Source: Spongiactinospora sp. TRM90649 (GTDB lineage Bacteria > Actinomycetota > Actinomycetes > Streptosporangiales > Streptosporangiaceae). Taken from it: DNA of 64,000 bases. The notes beneath the pieces are model-generated. The model saw nothing but the letters and a program-made list of their open reading frames with translations, searched no databases and was not told the DNA's origin. The stretch spans positions 1 through 64,000 of the forward strand of contig NZ_JARLTC010000043.1 of assembly GCF_029382225.1 (NCBI RefSeq). The letters run 5' to 3'. This document shows, in pieces, positions 8,757-17,346 of this stretch (the first letter of the stretch is position 1; every line of letters begins with the position of its first letter). The translations under genes and the position numbers were made by a program.

Positions 8757-8858
8757 ATGATGTCGGGTTCCAAGCAGCGCATCGTGGTGCTGGTGCTGAT
8801 CCTCGCACTGGTCGCGACGAGTGGTCTGAGCGTGCTCATCGGCTGGCTGTCCGCCTGA
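8757..8858 (+). CDS. 33-residue single-span membrane peptide
   Basis: A short frame directly after the FG-GAP gene (9-bp gap) encoding MMSGSKQRIVVLVLILALVA and then a second hydrophobic stretch ending in GWLSA. The layout is a basic N-terminus followed by one membrane segment of about 22 residues. The ribosome-binding site is poor. Two facts support it: the hydrophobic-peptide pattern, and its TGA sitting in a hairpin that mirrors the stop codon of the convergent phoD-like gene. Function unknown. Confidence 0.5.
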   Translation: MMSGSKQRIVVLVLILALVATSGLSVLIGWLSA

Positions 8859-8876
8859 CGCGGCGCCGGGTCAGGC
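8853..8876. terminator. Stop-codon-embedding hairpin between convergent genes
   Basis: GCCTGAC (8853-8859) and GTCAGGC (8870-8876) form a 7-bp stem with a 10-base GC-rich loop. Each arm contains a stop codon, one for the small peptide gene and one for the phosphatase. There is no T-run. Likely a bidirectional terminator or 3' end stabiliser. Confidence 0.5.
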
Positions 8877-10421
8877 CCGGTCGTCGTCCGCGGGCACGGT
8901 GAGACTGAACGAGGTCTTCGCGGGCGCGCCGCGCCGCGAGATGTAGTCCAGGGTGCGGAAATCGGCCCGCAGTTCCCGCGCCGACAGGCGGCAGACGATG
9001 TAGCCCCGCCGCTGGTCGAGGTAGGAGATGTGCGGGTTCTCCGCCACGATCTCGTCCACGCGTGCCTGGTCGCGGTAGCCGTCGCCGTCGCTGGCGACGC
9101 TGGAGGTCACCAGTTCCACGGCGGCCTTGGGCGAGTCCGGGTCGTCGAAGTCGGGGCGCAGGTCGGCCGCGTGGTGCATGTGGGCGTCTCCGGTGAGCAC
9201 CACCGGGTTGGCGGCTCCCGAGGTGAGCAGGCCGTTGAGCAGGCGGGTGCGGTCGGCTGCGTAGCCGTCCCAGGAGTCCATGCTCAGTTCCTTGCCGGGG
9301 CCGGGCTTCCAGTCCCGCTGGGCCATCAGGACCTGCTGGCCGATCAGGTTCCAGCGGGCGGGCGAGCGGCGCAGGCCGTCCAGGAGCCAGGCGCGCTGGT
9401 CGTCGCCGAGCAGGGTGCGGCCCCCGGCGAGGCGCTCGTCGCAGCCGGAGCGCAGGCCGTCGGCGCAGGCCTGGTCGTCGCGGAACTGGCGGGTGTCGAG
9501 CAGGTGGAAACGGGCCGCGCGGCCCCACTCCACCCTGCGGTGGACGCGGATCGACGCGCCCCCGGTGACGCTGGTCCGGCGCAGCGGCATGTTCTCGTAG
9601 TAGGCGCGGAAGGCGTCGGCCTTGCGGCGGGCGAACCCGGCATCGGCGGTGCTCGACACCTTGCCCGCCCAGTTGTTCTCCACCTCGTGGTCGTCGAAGG
9701 CGACCAGCCACGGCGCGACCGCGTGCGCCTCCTGCAGATCGGCGTCGCTCTTGTACTGCGCGTGCCGCATCCGGTAGTCGGCGATGGTCCGGCAGGTGCC
9801 CTCGGTGTGCCGCCGCACCCGGCCCTCGATGGCCTTGTAACCGTCGGGGCCGTACTCGTACATGTAGTCGCCCAGGTGAACGACCAGGTCGGGGTCCTGC
9901 TCGGCGAGCCTGCGATAGGCGGTGTAGTAGCCGTGCTCGTAGTGGGCGCAGGCGGCCACCACGAAGGTGAGCGGGGACTCCCCGGCGGGGGCCGTCCGGG
10001 TGCGGCCGGTCCGCGACACGTGCCCGTCCACCCGGAACCGGTAGAAGTACTCACGGCCCGGCCGCAGCCCCACCGGTTCCACGTGCACGCTGTGCGCGTC
10101 GCGGGGCGACGCGGTCTCGGTGCCGGAGCGGACCACCTTGGCGAACCGCTCGTCCTCGGCCACCTGCCAGCGGACCTCCACGTCGCGAGACGGCATGCCG
10201 CCCCGGCCGTCCCCGCCGAGCGGGTCGAGGGCCAGCCGGGTCCACAGCACGAATCCGTCGGGGGCCGGGTCGCCCGAGGCGACTCCGAGGGTGAACGGGT
10301 CCCGCGCCAGGGCGCGGGACCGCGCGGCGGCGGGAGCGCCGGTCGCGACGGGCAGGATCAGGCCGCCCGCTCCGGCGGCGGCCGCGGACATGAACACTCT
10401 GCGTGACGGTTTCCGCTCCAC
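8871..10421 (-). CDS. phoD: PhoD-like alkaline phosphatase/phosphodiesterase, Tat-exported
   Basis: Predicted 516-residue secreted metallophosphatase. The N-terminus has a twin-arginine signal (KPSRRVFMSAAAAGAGG) cleaved near residue 33. A PhoD N-terminal beta domain follows (DPFTLGVASGDPAPDGFVLW, HVEPVGLRPGREYFYRF), then the catalytic core: VVAACAHYEHGYY (conserved Cys region), DLVVHLGDYMYEYG, FDDHEVENNW and VVLTGDAHMHHA, matching metal ligands of the Fe/Ca PhoD family. It releases phosphate from esters outside the cell. A PHO-box-like repeat lies 30-60 bp upstream, fitting phosphate-starvation control. The GTG start keeps the Tat motif intact. Confidence 0.93.
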   Translation of the reverse strand: MERKPSRRVFMSAAAAGAGGLILPVATGAPAAARSRALARDPFTLGVASGDPAPDGFVLWTRLALDPLGGDGRGGMPSRDVEVRWQVAEDERFAKVVRSGTETASPRDAHSVHVEPVGLRPGREYFYRFRVDGHVSRTGRTRTAPAGESPLTFVVAACAHYEHGYYTAYRRLAEQDPDLVVHLGDYMYEYGPDGYKAIEGRVRRHTEGTCRTIADYRMRHAQYKSDADLQEAHAVAPWLVAFDDHEVENNWAGKVSSTADAGFARRKADAFRAYYENMPLRRTSVTGGASIRVHRRVEWGRAARFHLLDTRQFRDDQACADGLRSGCDERLAGGRTLLGDDQRAWLLDGLRRSPARWNLIGQQVLMAQRDWKPGPGKELSMDSWDGYAADRTRLLNGLLTSGAANPVVLTGDAHMHHAADLRPDFDDPDSPKAAVELVTSSVASDGDGYRDQARVDEIVAENPHISYLDQRRGYIVCRLSARELRADFRTLDYISRRGAPAKTSFSLTVPADDDRA

Positions 10422-10449
10422 ACCCCAAGTGCAGAAGATCGGGATAGCC

Positions 10450-10482
10450 CGGCCGTGACCTGCGCTTCAAGGTGAAGTGAAC
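10450..10482 (-). promoter_or_regulatory. PHO-box-like direct repeat upstream of phoD
   Basis: Read on the minus strand from 10482, GTTCACTTCAC starts one 11-base unit. The next unit (10471-10461) is degenerate. GGTCACGGCCG starts exactly 22 bases after the first, at 10460. Streptomyces PhoP binds 11-base direct repeats with a G(T/G)TCA core, so the phase and core fit two of three units. The site ends 29 bp before the phoD start codon. Confidence 0.42.
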
Positions 10483-10557
10483 AGCGGTTGCACAGGCAAT
10501 CGGATTACCCGCCGTCGCTGAACCCACCTCCAACGAGGGACGACGATCCGGCCACGG

Positions 10558-13482
10558 TCAGGCGAAGGTGCGGTTCGTGCCGCCGGAATCGCCGGAATCC
10601 TCCGTGTCCGGCTGATCGAACTCGTCGAACTCGCCGTCGTCCTCTTGCTCCTCCGCCATCCGGAGCCGGATGTGGTCGGCCAGCTCACCGGCCTCGCGGG
10701 CCGCGTCCTCCGCGCCGATGGCGGTGAAACCCTCGGCGATCTCCGCGCACCGCCGCAGCGCGGACTCCCACCTGCCCAGCCAGTCCAGCGCCCTGGCCTC
10801 CTCGAAGCCGATCCGGCACGTCTCCCACACCACGGCCGGATACGCGGTGGGCAGGCCGGCCAGCGCGGCGCGGGCCGTGGCGAAGATCTCCAGCGCGCGT
10901 TCCTCGGCGCCGTCGATCTGGTAGACGGCCATGCCCTTGCGGCGCAGCAGGCGCGCGGCGTTCAGCGGGTCGTCTTCGTGGGCGGCAGCGGCCTTGGCAT
11001 AGGCCTCGGCAGCCTCTTCGTGCCGGTTCAGCCCCATCAGCACGTGGCCGATCGCCTCGGTCACCCCGGCCGCCTCGATCCGCCGCCCCCTGGCCAGCAG
11101 TTCCGCCTCCACGGCGGCGTAGTCGGCCAGCGCCGCCTCGCGGTCGCCCATCTCGCCCGCGTCCGCGAGGTCGCGCTGGGCGTCGGCGCGCACCCACCGG
11201 GCGGTGAGGCGTTCGTCGGTCTGCCCCTCGGGCAGCATGGCCAGGGCCTCCTCGGCCGCCTCCGCGGCGTCGAGGGGACGGCCGATCGCCAGGTAGGCCC
11301 GGCAGAGGTCCACGCGGACGGCGGCGGCCTGCTCGGTCGCCCCGATCGAGGTCAGCGCGGCCACGGCCTCGATCAAGTCGTCGGCCGCCTCAACGGAACG
11401 ATCGACACCGAGCAACGCCTCCCCCCGCCCCGCATGCGCGAACGCCCGCAACGCGACATCGGCCCGAGGCGCGGTCGCCAACGCCTCCCCATACGCGGAG
11501 ACGGCAGACGCCAACCGCTCCCCGAAGACCGACCTGGCGAAGGCCCCACCCTCCCCATCGGCCTCACCCGCGACTTCACCGGGGCTGTGGGAATCGCCAG
11601 AATCGCCGAGAACACCGGGGGCGCCGAAGGGGCGGGGATCGATGGTGGGGGTGGGCTCCTCGTTGGGGGGGTCGGTGGGGTGGTAGGCGCCCTCTCGGAG
11701 GAGTCGGGCGTGGAGGAGGCAGGCTGTGGCCAGGCGGATACCGCCGGAGGGGCGGAGGGCCTCGCGGGCGCGGGCGGCCGTGGCGGTGGCGATGGTCCAC
11801 TTGGCCGGGTCCTCGGCGAGGATCTCGGCCAGGCGCAGCAGGGGCCAGCCCGGGTCGGGGGCGGTCTCGGTGTGCCGTTCGAGCAGGCTGATCGCGTCGT
11901 CCACCCGGCCCGCCTGGCGGTAGGCCTGTGCGAGCCGTCCGGCCGCCGCCGTGGCCTGGGCGGGCGTGCCGTGGCCGGACAGGTGGGCGGCGGACGCCTC
12001 GGCCACGGCGATCCAGTGGCCGTCCTCGTCCTGGGTGAGGCGCAGCAGGGCCAGGCGGCCCAGGGCCACCTGACGCCGGACCTCGTCGCCTGCGGCCTCG
12101 TAGGCGAGCGCGGCCCGCTCCCACTCGGCTGCGGCACCGGCCGGGTCGTCGTGCACCATCGCCAGGCCGCGGCCGTCGGCGCGGCGGGCGCGCTCGACCT
12201 CCGTGACGCCTTCGGGCCCGGCCTGCTCGTACAGCTCGTCGAAGCGGCCCCAGGCGGCCAGCGCCGCGCCGAAGTCGGCTTCGTCCCAGGCCCGTTCGGC
12301 GAGGTCGAGCAGTTCGCCGGGGGTCGCCCGCTCCGGTACGGCGACGGCCGGCGGCGCGGGCGGCGGCACCGTGACGCGGCGCGCGTGCGGGGTGAGCGGC
12401 AGATGGTCGATCATCGGCGCGGCGGTGAGCGTCTCCTCCACCCGCCGCGACTGCTCGGCCGTGCCGTTGCGGGCGTCGAACCTGGCCGCCAGGTCGCGTG
12501 CGGTGGCCTCCATCCGAGGACGCAGCTCGTGCACGGTGAGGTCGCCGTCCGGCCGCCGCACCACGGCGTCGCCGTGGCCGATCTCCTCCAGCCTGCGCAT
12601 CAGCAGCCCGGCCGCCGAGGCGAAGCGCATCGCGGCGCGCGGGCTCGCCGCGCGGTCCAGCAGCGGCGACTCCCGCTGCAGGATCTCCAGGCCGCGCGCC
12701 TCGTTGCCGGTCAGCGCGCAGAACTCGATGTGGTCGCCGAAGTCGTCCACGTAGTTGGCGTCGCCGGTGACGATGCGGTAGGCCCGGCGGTGCGCGCCCA
12801 CCGCCTCCGCGAAACGCTCGGTGCGCAGGTACGGCAGCAGCAGCCTGGTCAGGATGCCCTGCGGCTGGACGTGGCAGGTCAGGTCGCCCGCGACGACGGG
12901 CGCGGCCAGTTCGACGGCCTCCTCGTCGCGTCCCATCCACGCCAGGTGCCACACCTTGCCGCTGGGGTCGCAGCCCTCACAGTCCGACAGCGCGTCGCGG
13001 GGCGTGGTCACCCACCGGTGGAACCACTCGTCGGCCGCCGCCTGGTCGCCGATGTGCTGGGCCAGGTAGCACCGCTGGGCGTACACGGCGTGCAGGCCGA
13101 ACCCCGACTCCTGGTAGCGGCGCTCCATCTCGGCCAGGGCGTCCTGGGCGCGGCGCAGCGGGATCTCGGGGAAGCGGGTCATGTCGCTGATGATCCACTT
13201 GAACTGCCAGAGCAGGTTGTAGGTCTCCCACTCGCCGAACCTGCCGGGCTCGGCGTCGTACTCGGCCAGGCAGCGGCTGAAGGTGGTGAAGCTCTTGGCC
13301 GGTTCCGCGCCGTACTGGTACGCCTCGGTGAGGCTCAGCCGCACCTGGAAGACGACGTCACGCGCACGGGCCCCCTCGGCCAGCGCCAGCGCCCGCTCCA
13401 GCAGCACCGTCTTGGCCTGCCCGTACGGCATGTCGGTCGCGCGCTTGATCAGCGCGAGCACCTCGCTGTCTTCGACGGCCAC
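10558..13482 (-). CDS. Large TPR-like alpha-solenoid protein linked to Hsp90
   Basis: Predicted 974-residue cytoplasmic protein made almost wholly of amphipathic helix pairs resembling tetratricopeptide repeats (LDLAERAWDEADFGAALAAW, AGRLAQAYRQAGRVDDAISL, HVLMGLNRHEEAAEAYAKAA). No enzymatic motif is visible. Residues of about 590-650 form a Pro/Asp/Gly-rich linker, and the last 30 residues are acidic and disordered. The GTG start at 13482 has GGGAG upstream and lies 12 bp behind the Hsp90 stop, so the two are co-transcribed. TPR proteins are well-known Hsp90 co-chaperones in eukaryotes; a partner role here is inferred. Codon use in the linker region differs from the rest of the gene. Confidence 0.85.
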   Translation of the reverse strand: MAVEDSEVLALIKRATDMPYGQAKTVLLERALALAEGARARDVVFQVRLSLTEAYQYGAEPAKSFTTFSRCLAEYDAEPGRFGEWETYNLLWQFKWIISDMTRFPEIPLRRAQDALAEMERRYQESGFGLHAVYAQRCYLAQHIGDQAAADEWFHRWVTTPRDALSDCEGCDPSGKVWHLAWMGRDEEAVELAAPVVAGDLTCHVQPQGILTRLLLPYLRTERFAEAVGAHRRAYRIVTGDANYVDDFGDHIEFCALTGNEARGLEILQRESPLLDRAASPRAAMRFASAAGLLMRRLEEIGHGDAVVRRPDGDLTVHELRPRMEATARDLAARFDARNGTAEQSRRVEETLTAAPMIDHLPLTPHARRVTVPPPAPPAVAVPERATPGELLDLAERAWDEADFGAALAAWGRFDELYEQAGPEGVTEVERARRADGRGLAMVHDDPAGAAAEWERAALAYEAAGDEVRRQVALGRLALLRLTQDEDGHWIAVAEASAAHLSGHGTPAQATAAAGRLAQAYRQAGRVDDAISLLERHTETAPDPGWPLLRLAEILAEDPAKWTIATATAARAREALRPSGGIRLATACLLHARLLREGAYHPTDPPNEEPTPTIDPRPFGAPGVLGDSGDSHSPGEVAGEADGEGGAFARSVFGERLASAVSAYGEALATAPRADVALRAFAHAGRGEALLGVDRSVEAADDLIEAVAALTSIGATEQAAAVRVDLCRAYLAIGRPLDAAEAAEEALAMLPEGQTDERLTARWVRADAQRDLADAGEMGDREAALADYAAVEAELLARGRRIEAAGVTEAIGHVLMGLNRHEEAAEAYAKAAAAHEDDPLNAARLLRRKGMAVYQIDGAEERALEIFATARAALAGLPTAYPAVVWETCRIGFEEARALDWLGRWESALRRCAEIAEGFTAIGAEDAAREAGELADHIRLRMAEEQEDDGEFDEFDQPDTEDSGDSGGTNRTFA

Positions 13483-13494
13483 GCCTGCTCCCTT

Positions 13495-15273
13495 CTACTC
13501 CTTGCCGAGGACGGCCCAGTCGAGCAGGCCCAGGAACGATCGGTTGAGCGAGGCCGTGTCCGCCGCCCTGAGCGGATGACGGCCGTGCAGCAGCGCCATG
13601 CCGTACAACGCCTCGACCGCGGTGGCGGCGAGTGAGGCGTCGGGGAGCGTGACGATCCGCCGCACCAGCGGGTTGCGGTGGTTCAGGACCAGCCGGGGGC
13701 GGTCGGCGGCGACCACGTTCTCGATCGCGCCGAGCACGTCGGCCCACAGTCCGTCGCTGTCCTCACGGGCCTCGCGCAGCTCGGCCTGGTGCTGGGCGGC
13801 CCTGCTGGTCAGGTAGAGCGCGGGCAGCGAGGCGGGGTCGAACTCGCGCAGCACGACCTCGCAGCCGAGCGCGTCCAGCGCACCGGCGGCGGCCACCAGG
13901 AAGGGGCGGGCGGACAGCTCGGTGTGCGGGTCGACGGGGGCGAGCCGGGTGGCCAGCTCGGCGGGGTCGAGCGGGCGCAGCCGGATCTCCGGGTCGAGCC
14001 TGGGCAGGCGCGACAGGATCTCGCTGTCGTAGACGTATCCGGCGTTGACCAGGCCGACGCCCTGGGCGCCCGCGACGCCGGAGAGCTGGCGGAACTCGTC
14101 GACCCCCGAGGTGTAGCGGCCCTGCGGGTGGCGCACGCGGAACTGGGCCAGGGTCATCGGCCCGTCGCTGGTCTCGAACTCCAGCCAGCGGTCCACCAGG
14201 CGGAGCATGTCGTCGTCGTGCAGGGCCAGCGCCTTGACCCCGAGGTGGTGCAGGCGCAGGAAGGCGCGCAGCCGGGCCGGGTCGGTCTCGGCCAGGGTGA
14301 CCAGCCAGGCGCGCAGGCTGGTGCCGAGGGCGTCGCGCGTGTGCTCAAGGAGGTCGTCGTCGTAGAGCGCCTCGCGGCTGGCGGTCGGGCGCAGTTCGCC
14401 GGCGTCCACGACGCAGCGGGCGAAGAAGGCCCATTCGGGCAGCAGGCCCTCGGTGCCCTCGGCGAGCAGCATCCGCTTGAGGTAGACCCGGTGGGAGGAG
14501 CGCACGGCCGGGTTGGCGGGGGTGGGCAGGATGAACGCGACGCCCGTGAGCCCGGCCTCCGGCACGTTCAGATCGACCACGTCGAAGGCGGAGAAGCCGA
14601 AGGCCTCCGCGCCGTAGGCGGTCAGCGCGGCGCGGCGCGCGTCGGGGGTGGCGTGGCGGGCGGTCCAGGGCGGGCCGTCGCCGCTGATCCGCCGTCCGGC
14701 GACGTGGACCTCGACGGGCAGCAGCGAGCCGTACAGGGTGGCCAGTTCGGTGACCGTGCGCTCGCCGACCCATTCCCCGGCGTCGGCGCGCGGGCTCAGG
14801 GTCACGGTGGTGCCGGGCTCGGCCCGCTCCTCGGAGGCCTGCTCGACGCGGTAGCGGCCGTCGGCGAAGCCGGTCCAGCGGACGGTGGGGCCTCCGGTGG
14901 CCGAGCGGGTCACCACCTCGATCGCGTCGGCGACCAGGAAGCCGGACAGCAGGCCGATGCCGAACTGGCCGAGGAACTCGTGCCGGGCGAAGCCCAGCTC
15001 GTCGCGCTTGGAGGAACGGCCGATCGTGGCGAGCAGGGTGTGGACCTCCTGCTCGGTGAGCCCGATGCCGGTGTCGTGGACGCGCAGCGGCCCGCCTGGG
15101 GCGATTTCCAGGTCGATTCGGGCCGGGGCCCCGGGGTCCGCGGCCTGGCGCGCGGTGATCGCGTCGACGGCGTTCTGCAGCAGCTCGCGGACGTAGACCC
15201 GGGGGCTGGAGTAAAGGTGCCTGCTCAGCAGGTCTACAACTCCCCGCAGGTCTACTTGAAAGGCGCTTTCCAC
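13495..15273 (-). CDS. Hsp90 family chaperone
   Basis: Predicted 592-residue ATP-dependent chaperone. The GHKL ATPase motifs are ELLQNAVDAI (N box), VHDTGIGLTEQE (G1) and GQFGIGLLSGF (G2). The middle domain carries HRVYLKRMLLAEGTEGLLPE and a conserved RPTASREALYDDD stretch. The C-terminal region is shorter and diverged compared with classical HtpG, and the end (LDWAVLGKE) has no MEEVD-like tail. I chose GTG at 15273 because GAGGGG lies six bases upstream and the protein then begins VESAFQVDLRGVVDLLSRHL, the usual start for this subgroup; an in-frame TTG at 15291 is possible. Co-transcribed with the TPR-like gene below and probably the hydrolase above. Confidence 0.92.
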   Translation of the reverse strand: MESAFQVDLRGVVDLLSRHLYSSPRVYVRELLQNAVDAITARQAADPGAPARIDLEIAPGGPLRVHDTGIGLTEQEVHTLLATIGRSSKRDELGFARHEFLGQFGIGLLSGFLVADAIEVVTRSATGGPTVRWTGFADGRYRVEQASEERAEPGTTVTLSPRADAGEWVGERTVTELATLYGSLLPVEVHVAGRRISGDGPPWTARHATPDARRAALTAYGAEAFGFSAFDVVDLNVPEAGLTGVAFILPTPANPAVRSSHRVYLKRMLLAEGTEGLLPEWAFFARCVVDAGELRPTASREALYDDDLLEHTRDALGTSLRAWLVTLAETDPARLRAFLRLHHLGVKALALHDDDMLRLVDRWLEFETSDGPMTLAQFRVRHPQGRYTSGVDEFRQLSGVAGAQGVGLVNAGYVYDSEILSRLPRLDPEIRLRPLDPAELATRLAPVDPHTELSARPFLVAAAGALDALGCEVVLREFDPASLPALYLTSRAAQHQAELREAREDSDGLWADVLGAIENVVAADRPRLVLNHRNPLVRRIVTLPDASLAATAVEALYGMALLHGRHPLRAADTASLNRSFLGLLDWAVLGKE

Positions 15274-15341
15274 CCGATTCCCCTCGTTCAACGACGATGG
15301 GGAATCACCCTAGCGGCCCGGACCGACGCTGTCGGATCGGT

Positions 15342-16202
15342 TTACAGGTACGGCCCCAGGAAGGGGTTCAGCGCCCCGCAGCCGAGGTACTTCCGGACCG
15401 TGTGAAAGTCGATCCAGTCGAGGTTGACGAGACCGTCGTGATCGACCCCGGTGAAGCAGCCGCGTAACGCGGGCGGGATGGCGGCGATGTCGTCCTTGTC
15501 GGCGATGTTCACCCAGCGCCGCACGCCCTTCGGACGCACGCCCCAGCCGCCCGCCGGAGCGGGCATCAGGCGCTCGAAGACCACGTTTCGCATGCCCAGC
15601 GGGCTGCCGAGCGTGATCAGCAGGTCCACCCGCAGGTCGGGGTAGGCGTGCAGGGTCTCGTAGGTGACCACGCTGCCCAGCGAGTGGGCGATCACCACCT
15701 TGGGGCGGTTGCGGCGGATGGTCTCGGCCACCGCCTCGCGGGCCCGCGCGCGGGCCGGGCTGGCCACGCTCTCCAGGTAGACCGCCACCTCCGGGCAGAA
15801 CATGGTGGCGAAGGACACGGCGCGTTCCTCCAGGCGGCCGAGCAGCCACTCGGTGGCCCGTTTCAGCGCGCCCGTCAGCGACTCTCCCGCCGCCTCCCTG
15901 ACCCCTTCGAGCTGGGTCGCCCAGTCGAAGAAGACCCGCTGGGCCTCGGCGTCCATGACCTGGGCCGCGCGCGCCCGCCGCGAGACGGGCTCGCGCCCCG
16001 GCGGCGGGGCGAGGTGATGGGCGTAGTAGGCCATCTCGGTTATGTAGCTCTGGCCGGAGTGCCTCCCGCCTCCGGTCAGACCGGAGTGCAGATATCCGTT
16101 CCATTTGCCGCGAATCGCCTCCGCGGCCTTGGCCGCGGAGTTTCCGGCGTCCGCGTAGTAGTGGTACTTCCCGATTCCGTGCACTCCGACGATCACGGCC
16201 AC
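15342..16202 (-). CDS. Alpha/beta hydrolase of unknown substrate
   Basis: Predicted 286-residue protein that opens directly with the first strand and oxyanion loop of the fold (AVIVGVHGIGKYHYY). The nucleophile elbow is VVIAHSLGSVVTYE, and strand six is LLITLGSPLG, a pattern shared with lipase-like and guard-type hydrolases. An Asp in WVNIADKDDI and a C-terminal His (DWIDFHTVRKY) may complete the triad. No signal peptide, so it acts in the cytoplasm. The GTG at 16202 has GGGAGG seven bases upstream; an in-frame extension to 16256 is less likely. It sits 68 bp before Hsp90 on the same strand. Confidence 0.82.
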   Translation of the reverse strand: MAVIVGVHGIGKYHYYADAGNSAAKAAEAIRGKWNGYLHSGLTGGGRHSGQSYITEMAYYAHHLAPPPGREPVSRRARAAQVMDAEAQRVFFDWATQLEGVREAAGESLTGALKRATEWLLGRLEERAVSFATMFCPEVAVYLESVASPARARAREAVAETIRRNRPKVVIAHSLGSVVTYETLHAYPDLRVDLLITLGSPLGMRNVVFERLMPAPAGGWGVRPKGVRRWVNIADKDDIAAIPPALRGCFTGVDHDGLVNLDWIDFHTVRKYLGCGALNPFLGPYL

Positions 16203-16215
16203 GACGCTTCCTCCC

Positions 16216-16264
16216 GTGAAATCCTGGGCCGTGAAATCTTCGGCCACAAAAGTCAAGAATTATA
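16216..16264 (-). promoter_or_regulatory. Promoter with perfect -10 and tandem leader repeat (hydrolase-Hsp90-TPR operon)
   Basis: On the minus strand a perfect TATAAT occurs at 16264-16259, about 57 bp before the hydrolase start. No good -35 lies at 16-18 bases. Between it and the ribosome-binding site are two 15-base direct repeats (16245-16231 and 16230-16216), GGCCGAAGATTTCAC and GGCCCAGGATTTCAC, with 12 of 15 identical. They may be a regulator site just downstream of the start point. Confidence 0.5.
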
Positions 16265-16408
16265 CGGTTAGCAAGCCAGCCGATACGATGCCGGACTCCG
16301 GCCGCGACCACAAGTGAGCGAACTTAACCATTTGATCACCCATCAGGGGTCATGGGTAAGCTGCTTATCGGCCCGAACCCACACCGTCCATGGAAGGAGC
16401 CGCGGATC

Positions 16409-16831
16409 ATGTCCGGCCCGCTCGCCGTACGCGCCTCGGTCGTCATCCCGGAGGCCGAGCTGCGCTGGCGCTTCTCGCGCTCCTCAGGCCCGGGAGGACA
16501 GGGCGTCAACACCACGGACAGCCGTGTCGAGCTCACCTTCGACCTCGCGGCCACGCGCGCCATCCCGCACGCGATGAAGTCCCGCGCCCTGGAACGCCTC
16601 GGCCCGCGCCTGTGCGACGGGGTCGTGACGATCGCCGCCTCCGAGTACCGCTCCCAGCTGCGCAACCGCGAGGCCGCGCGCGACCGCCTGGCCCGGATGC
16701 TCCTCGACGCGACCGCGCCACCGCCCAAGGCCCGCCGCGCCACCAAGCCCGGCCGCGCCTCCGTCGAACGCCGGATCGCCGCCAAGAAGCGCCACTCCGA
16801 CCTCAAGCGCCTCCGCCGCACCTTCGACTGA
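16409..16831 (+). CDS. arfB: Alternative ribosome-rescue factor ArfB (YaeJ), RF-1 domain protein
   Basis: Predicted 140-residue codon-independent peptidyl-tRNA hydrolase that frees ribosomes stalled without a stop codon. The catalytic GGQ is in SGPGGQGVN (residues 27-34), followed by the typical [11 protein letters not shown]. There is no codon-recognition domain. The C-terminus is strongly basic ([24 protein letters not shown]), as needed to enter the empty mRNA channel. The ATG at 16409 follows GGAAGGAG by about ten bases. It ends in a hairpin shared with the convergent rhodanese gene. Confidence 0.93.
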   Translation: MSGPLAVRASVVIPEAELRWRFSRSSGPGGQGVNTTDSRVELTFDLAATRAIPHAMKSRALERLGPRLCDGVVTIAASEYRSQLRNREAARDRLARMLLDATAPPPKARRATKPGRASVERRIAAKKRHSDLKRLRRTFD

Positions 16832-16845
16832 GCCCTCGGGCTCAG
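16828..16845. terminator. Bidirectional hairpin embedding both stop codons
   Basis: CTGAGCCC (16828-16835) pairs perfectly with GGGCTCAG (16838-16845). The TGA of arfB and the TGA of the rhodanese gene lie in the two arms, with only 10 bp between the coding ends. No T-run follows in either direction. Confidence 0.55.
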
Positions 16846-17231
16846 CGCGGGCGACGCACCGGCAGGCCCGCCGCAGCCCAGGCGTCGAAACCGCCCGTCA
16901 TGTCCGTGGCGTGGCGCAGGCCGAGGTCCTGCAGCGACGCGGCGGCCAGGCTGGAGCTGTAGCCCTGGCGGCACATCACGATGATCCGCAGGGCGTGGTC
17001 GCGGGCCACGGGCAGCCGATGGGGCGAGGCGGGGTCGAGACGCCATTCCAGGACGTTGCGGTCGATGACCACCGCGCCCGGCACCTCGCCGCCCTCCTCG
17101 CGCTGCCCGGCCGGGCGGGTGTCGACCAGCAGGCCGCCCCGCGTCATCGCCGCCGCCGCCTCTTCCGGCGTCAGCCTGGACAGCCGTGCTCTGGCGGCGG
17201 CCAGCACGTCGTCGATCGTCCGTCTCGTCAT
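16842..17231 (-). CDS. Single-domain rhodanese
   Basis: Predicted 129-residue sulfurtransferase-like protein. It has the CH2A-like LLVDTRPAGQREEGGEVPGA, the active-site loop MCRQGYSSSLAA with Cys87, and the closing TGGFDAWAAAGLPV. No signal peptide or membrane segment, so it is cytoplasmic. The CRQGYSS loop is the six-residue form typical of sulfur-acting rhodaneses. It is a lone gene, convergent with arfB, and the sulfur donor and acceptor are unknown. Confidence 0.9.
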   Translation of the reverse strand: MTRRTIDDVLAAARARLSRLTPEEAAAAMTRGGLLVDTRPAGQREEGGEVPGAVVIDRNVLEWRLDPASPHRLPVARDHALRIIVMCRQGYSSSLAAASLQDLGLRHATDMTGGFDAWAAAGLPVRRPR

Positions 17232-17346
17232 GGAATCCCCCTCCGCCGATTAGACCCGAGCGCGGCCGGCGCGGCCCGGCACGACGCGCCGGGGCCGTCA
17301 GCGGGCGGTGCGCGGGCGGTCAGCGGGGCGGGCGAGGCTCGGCGGC

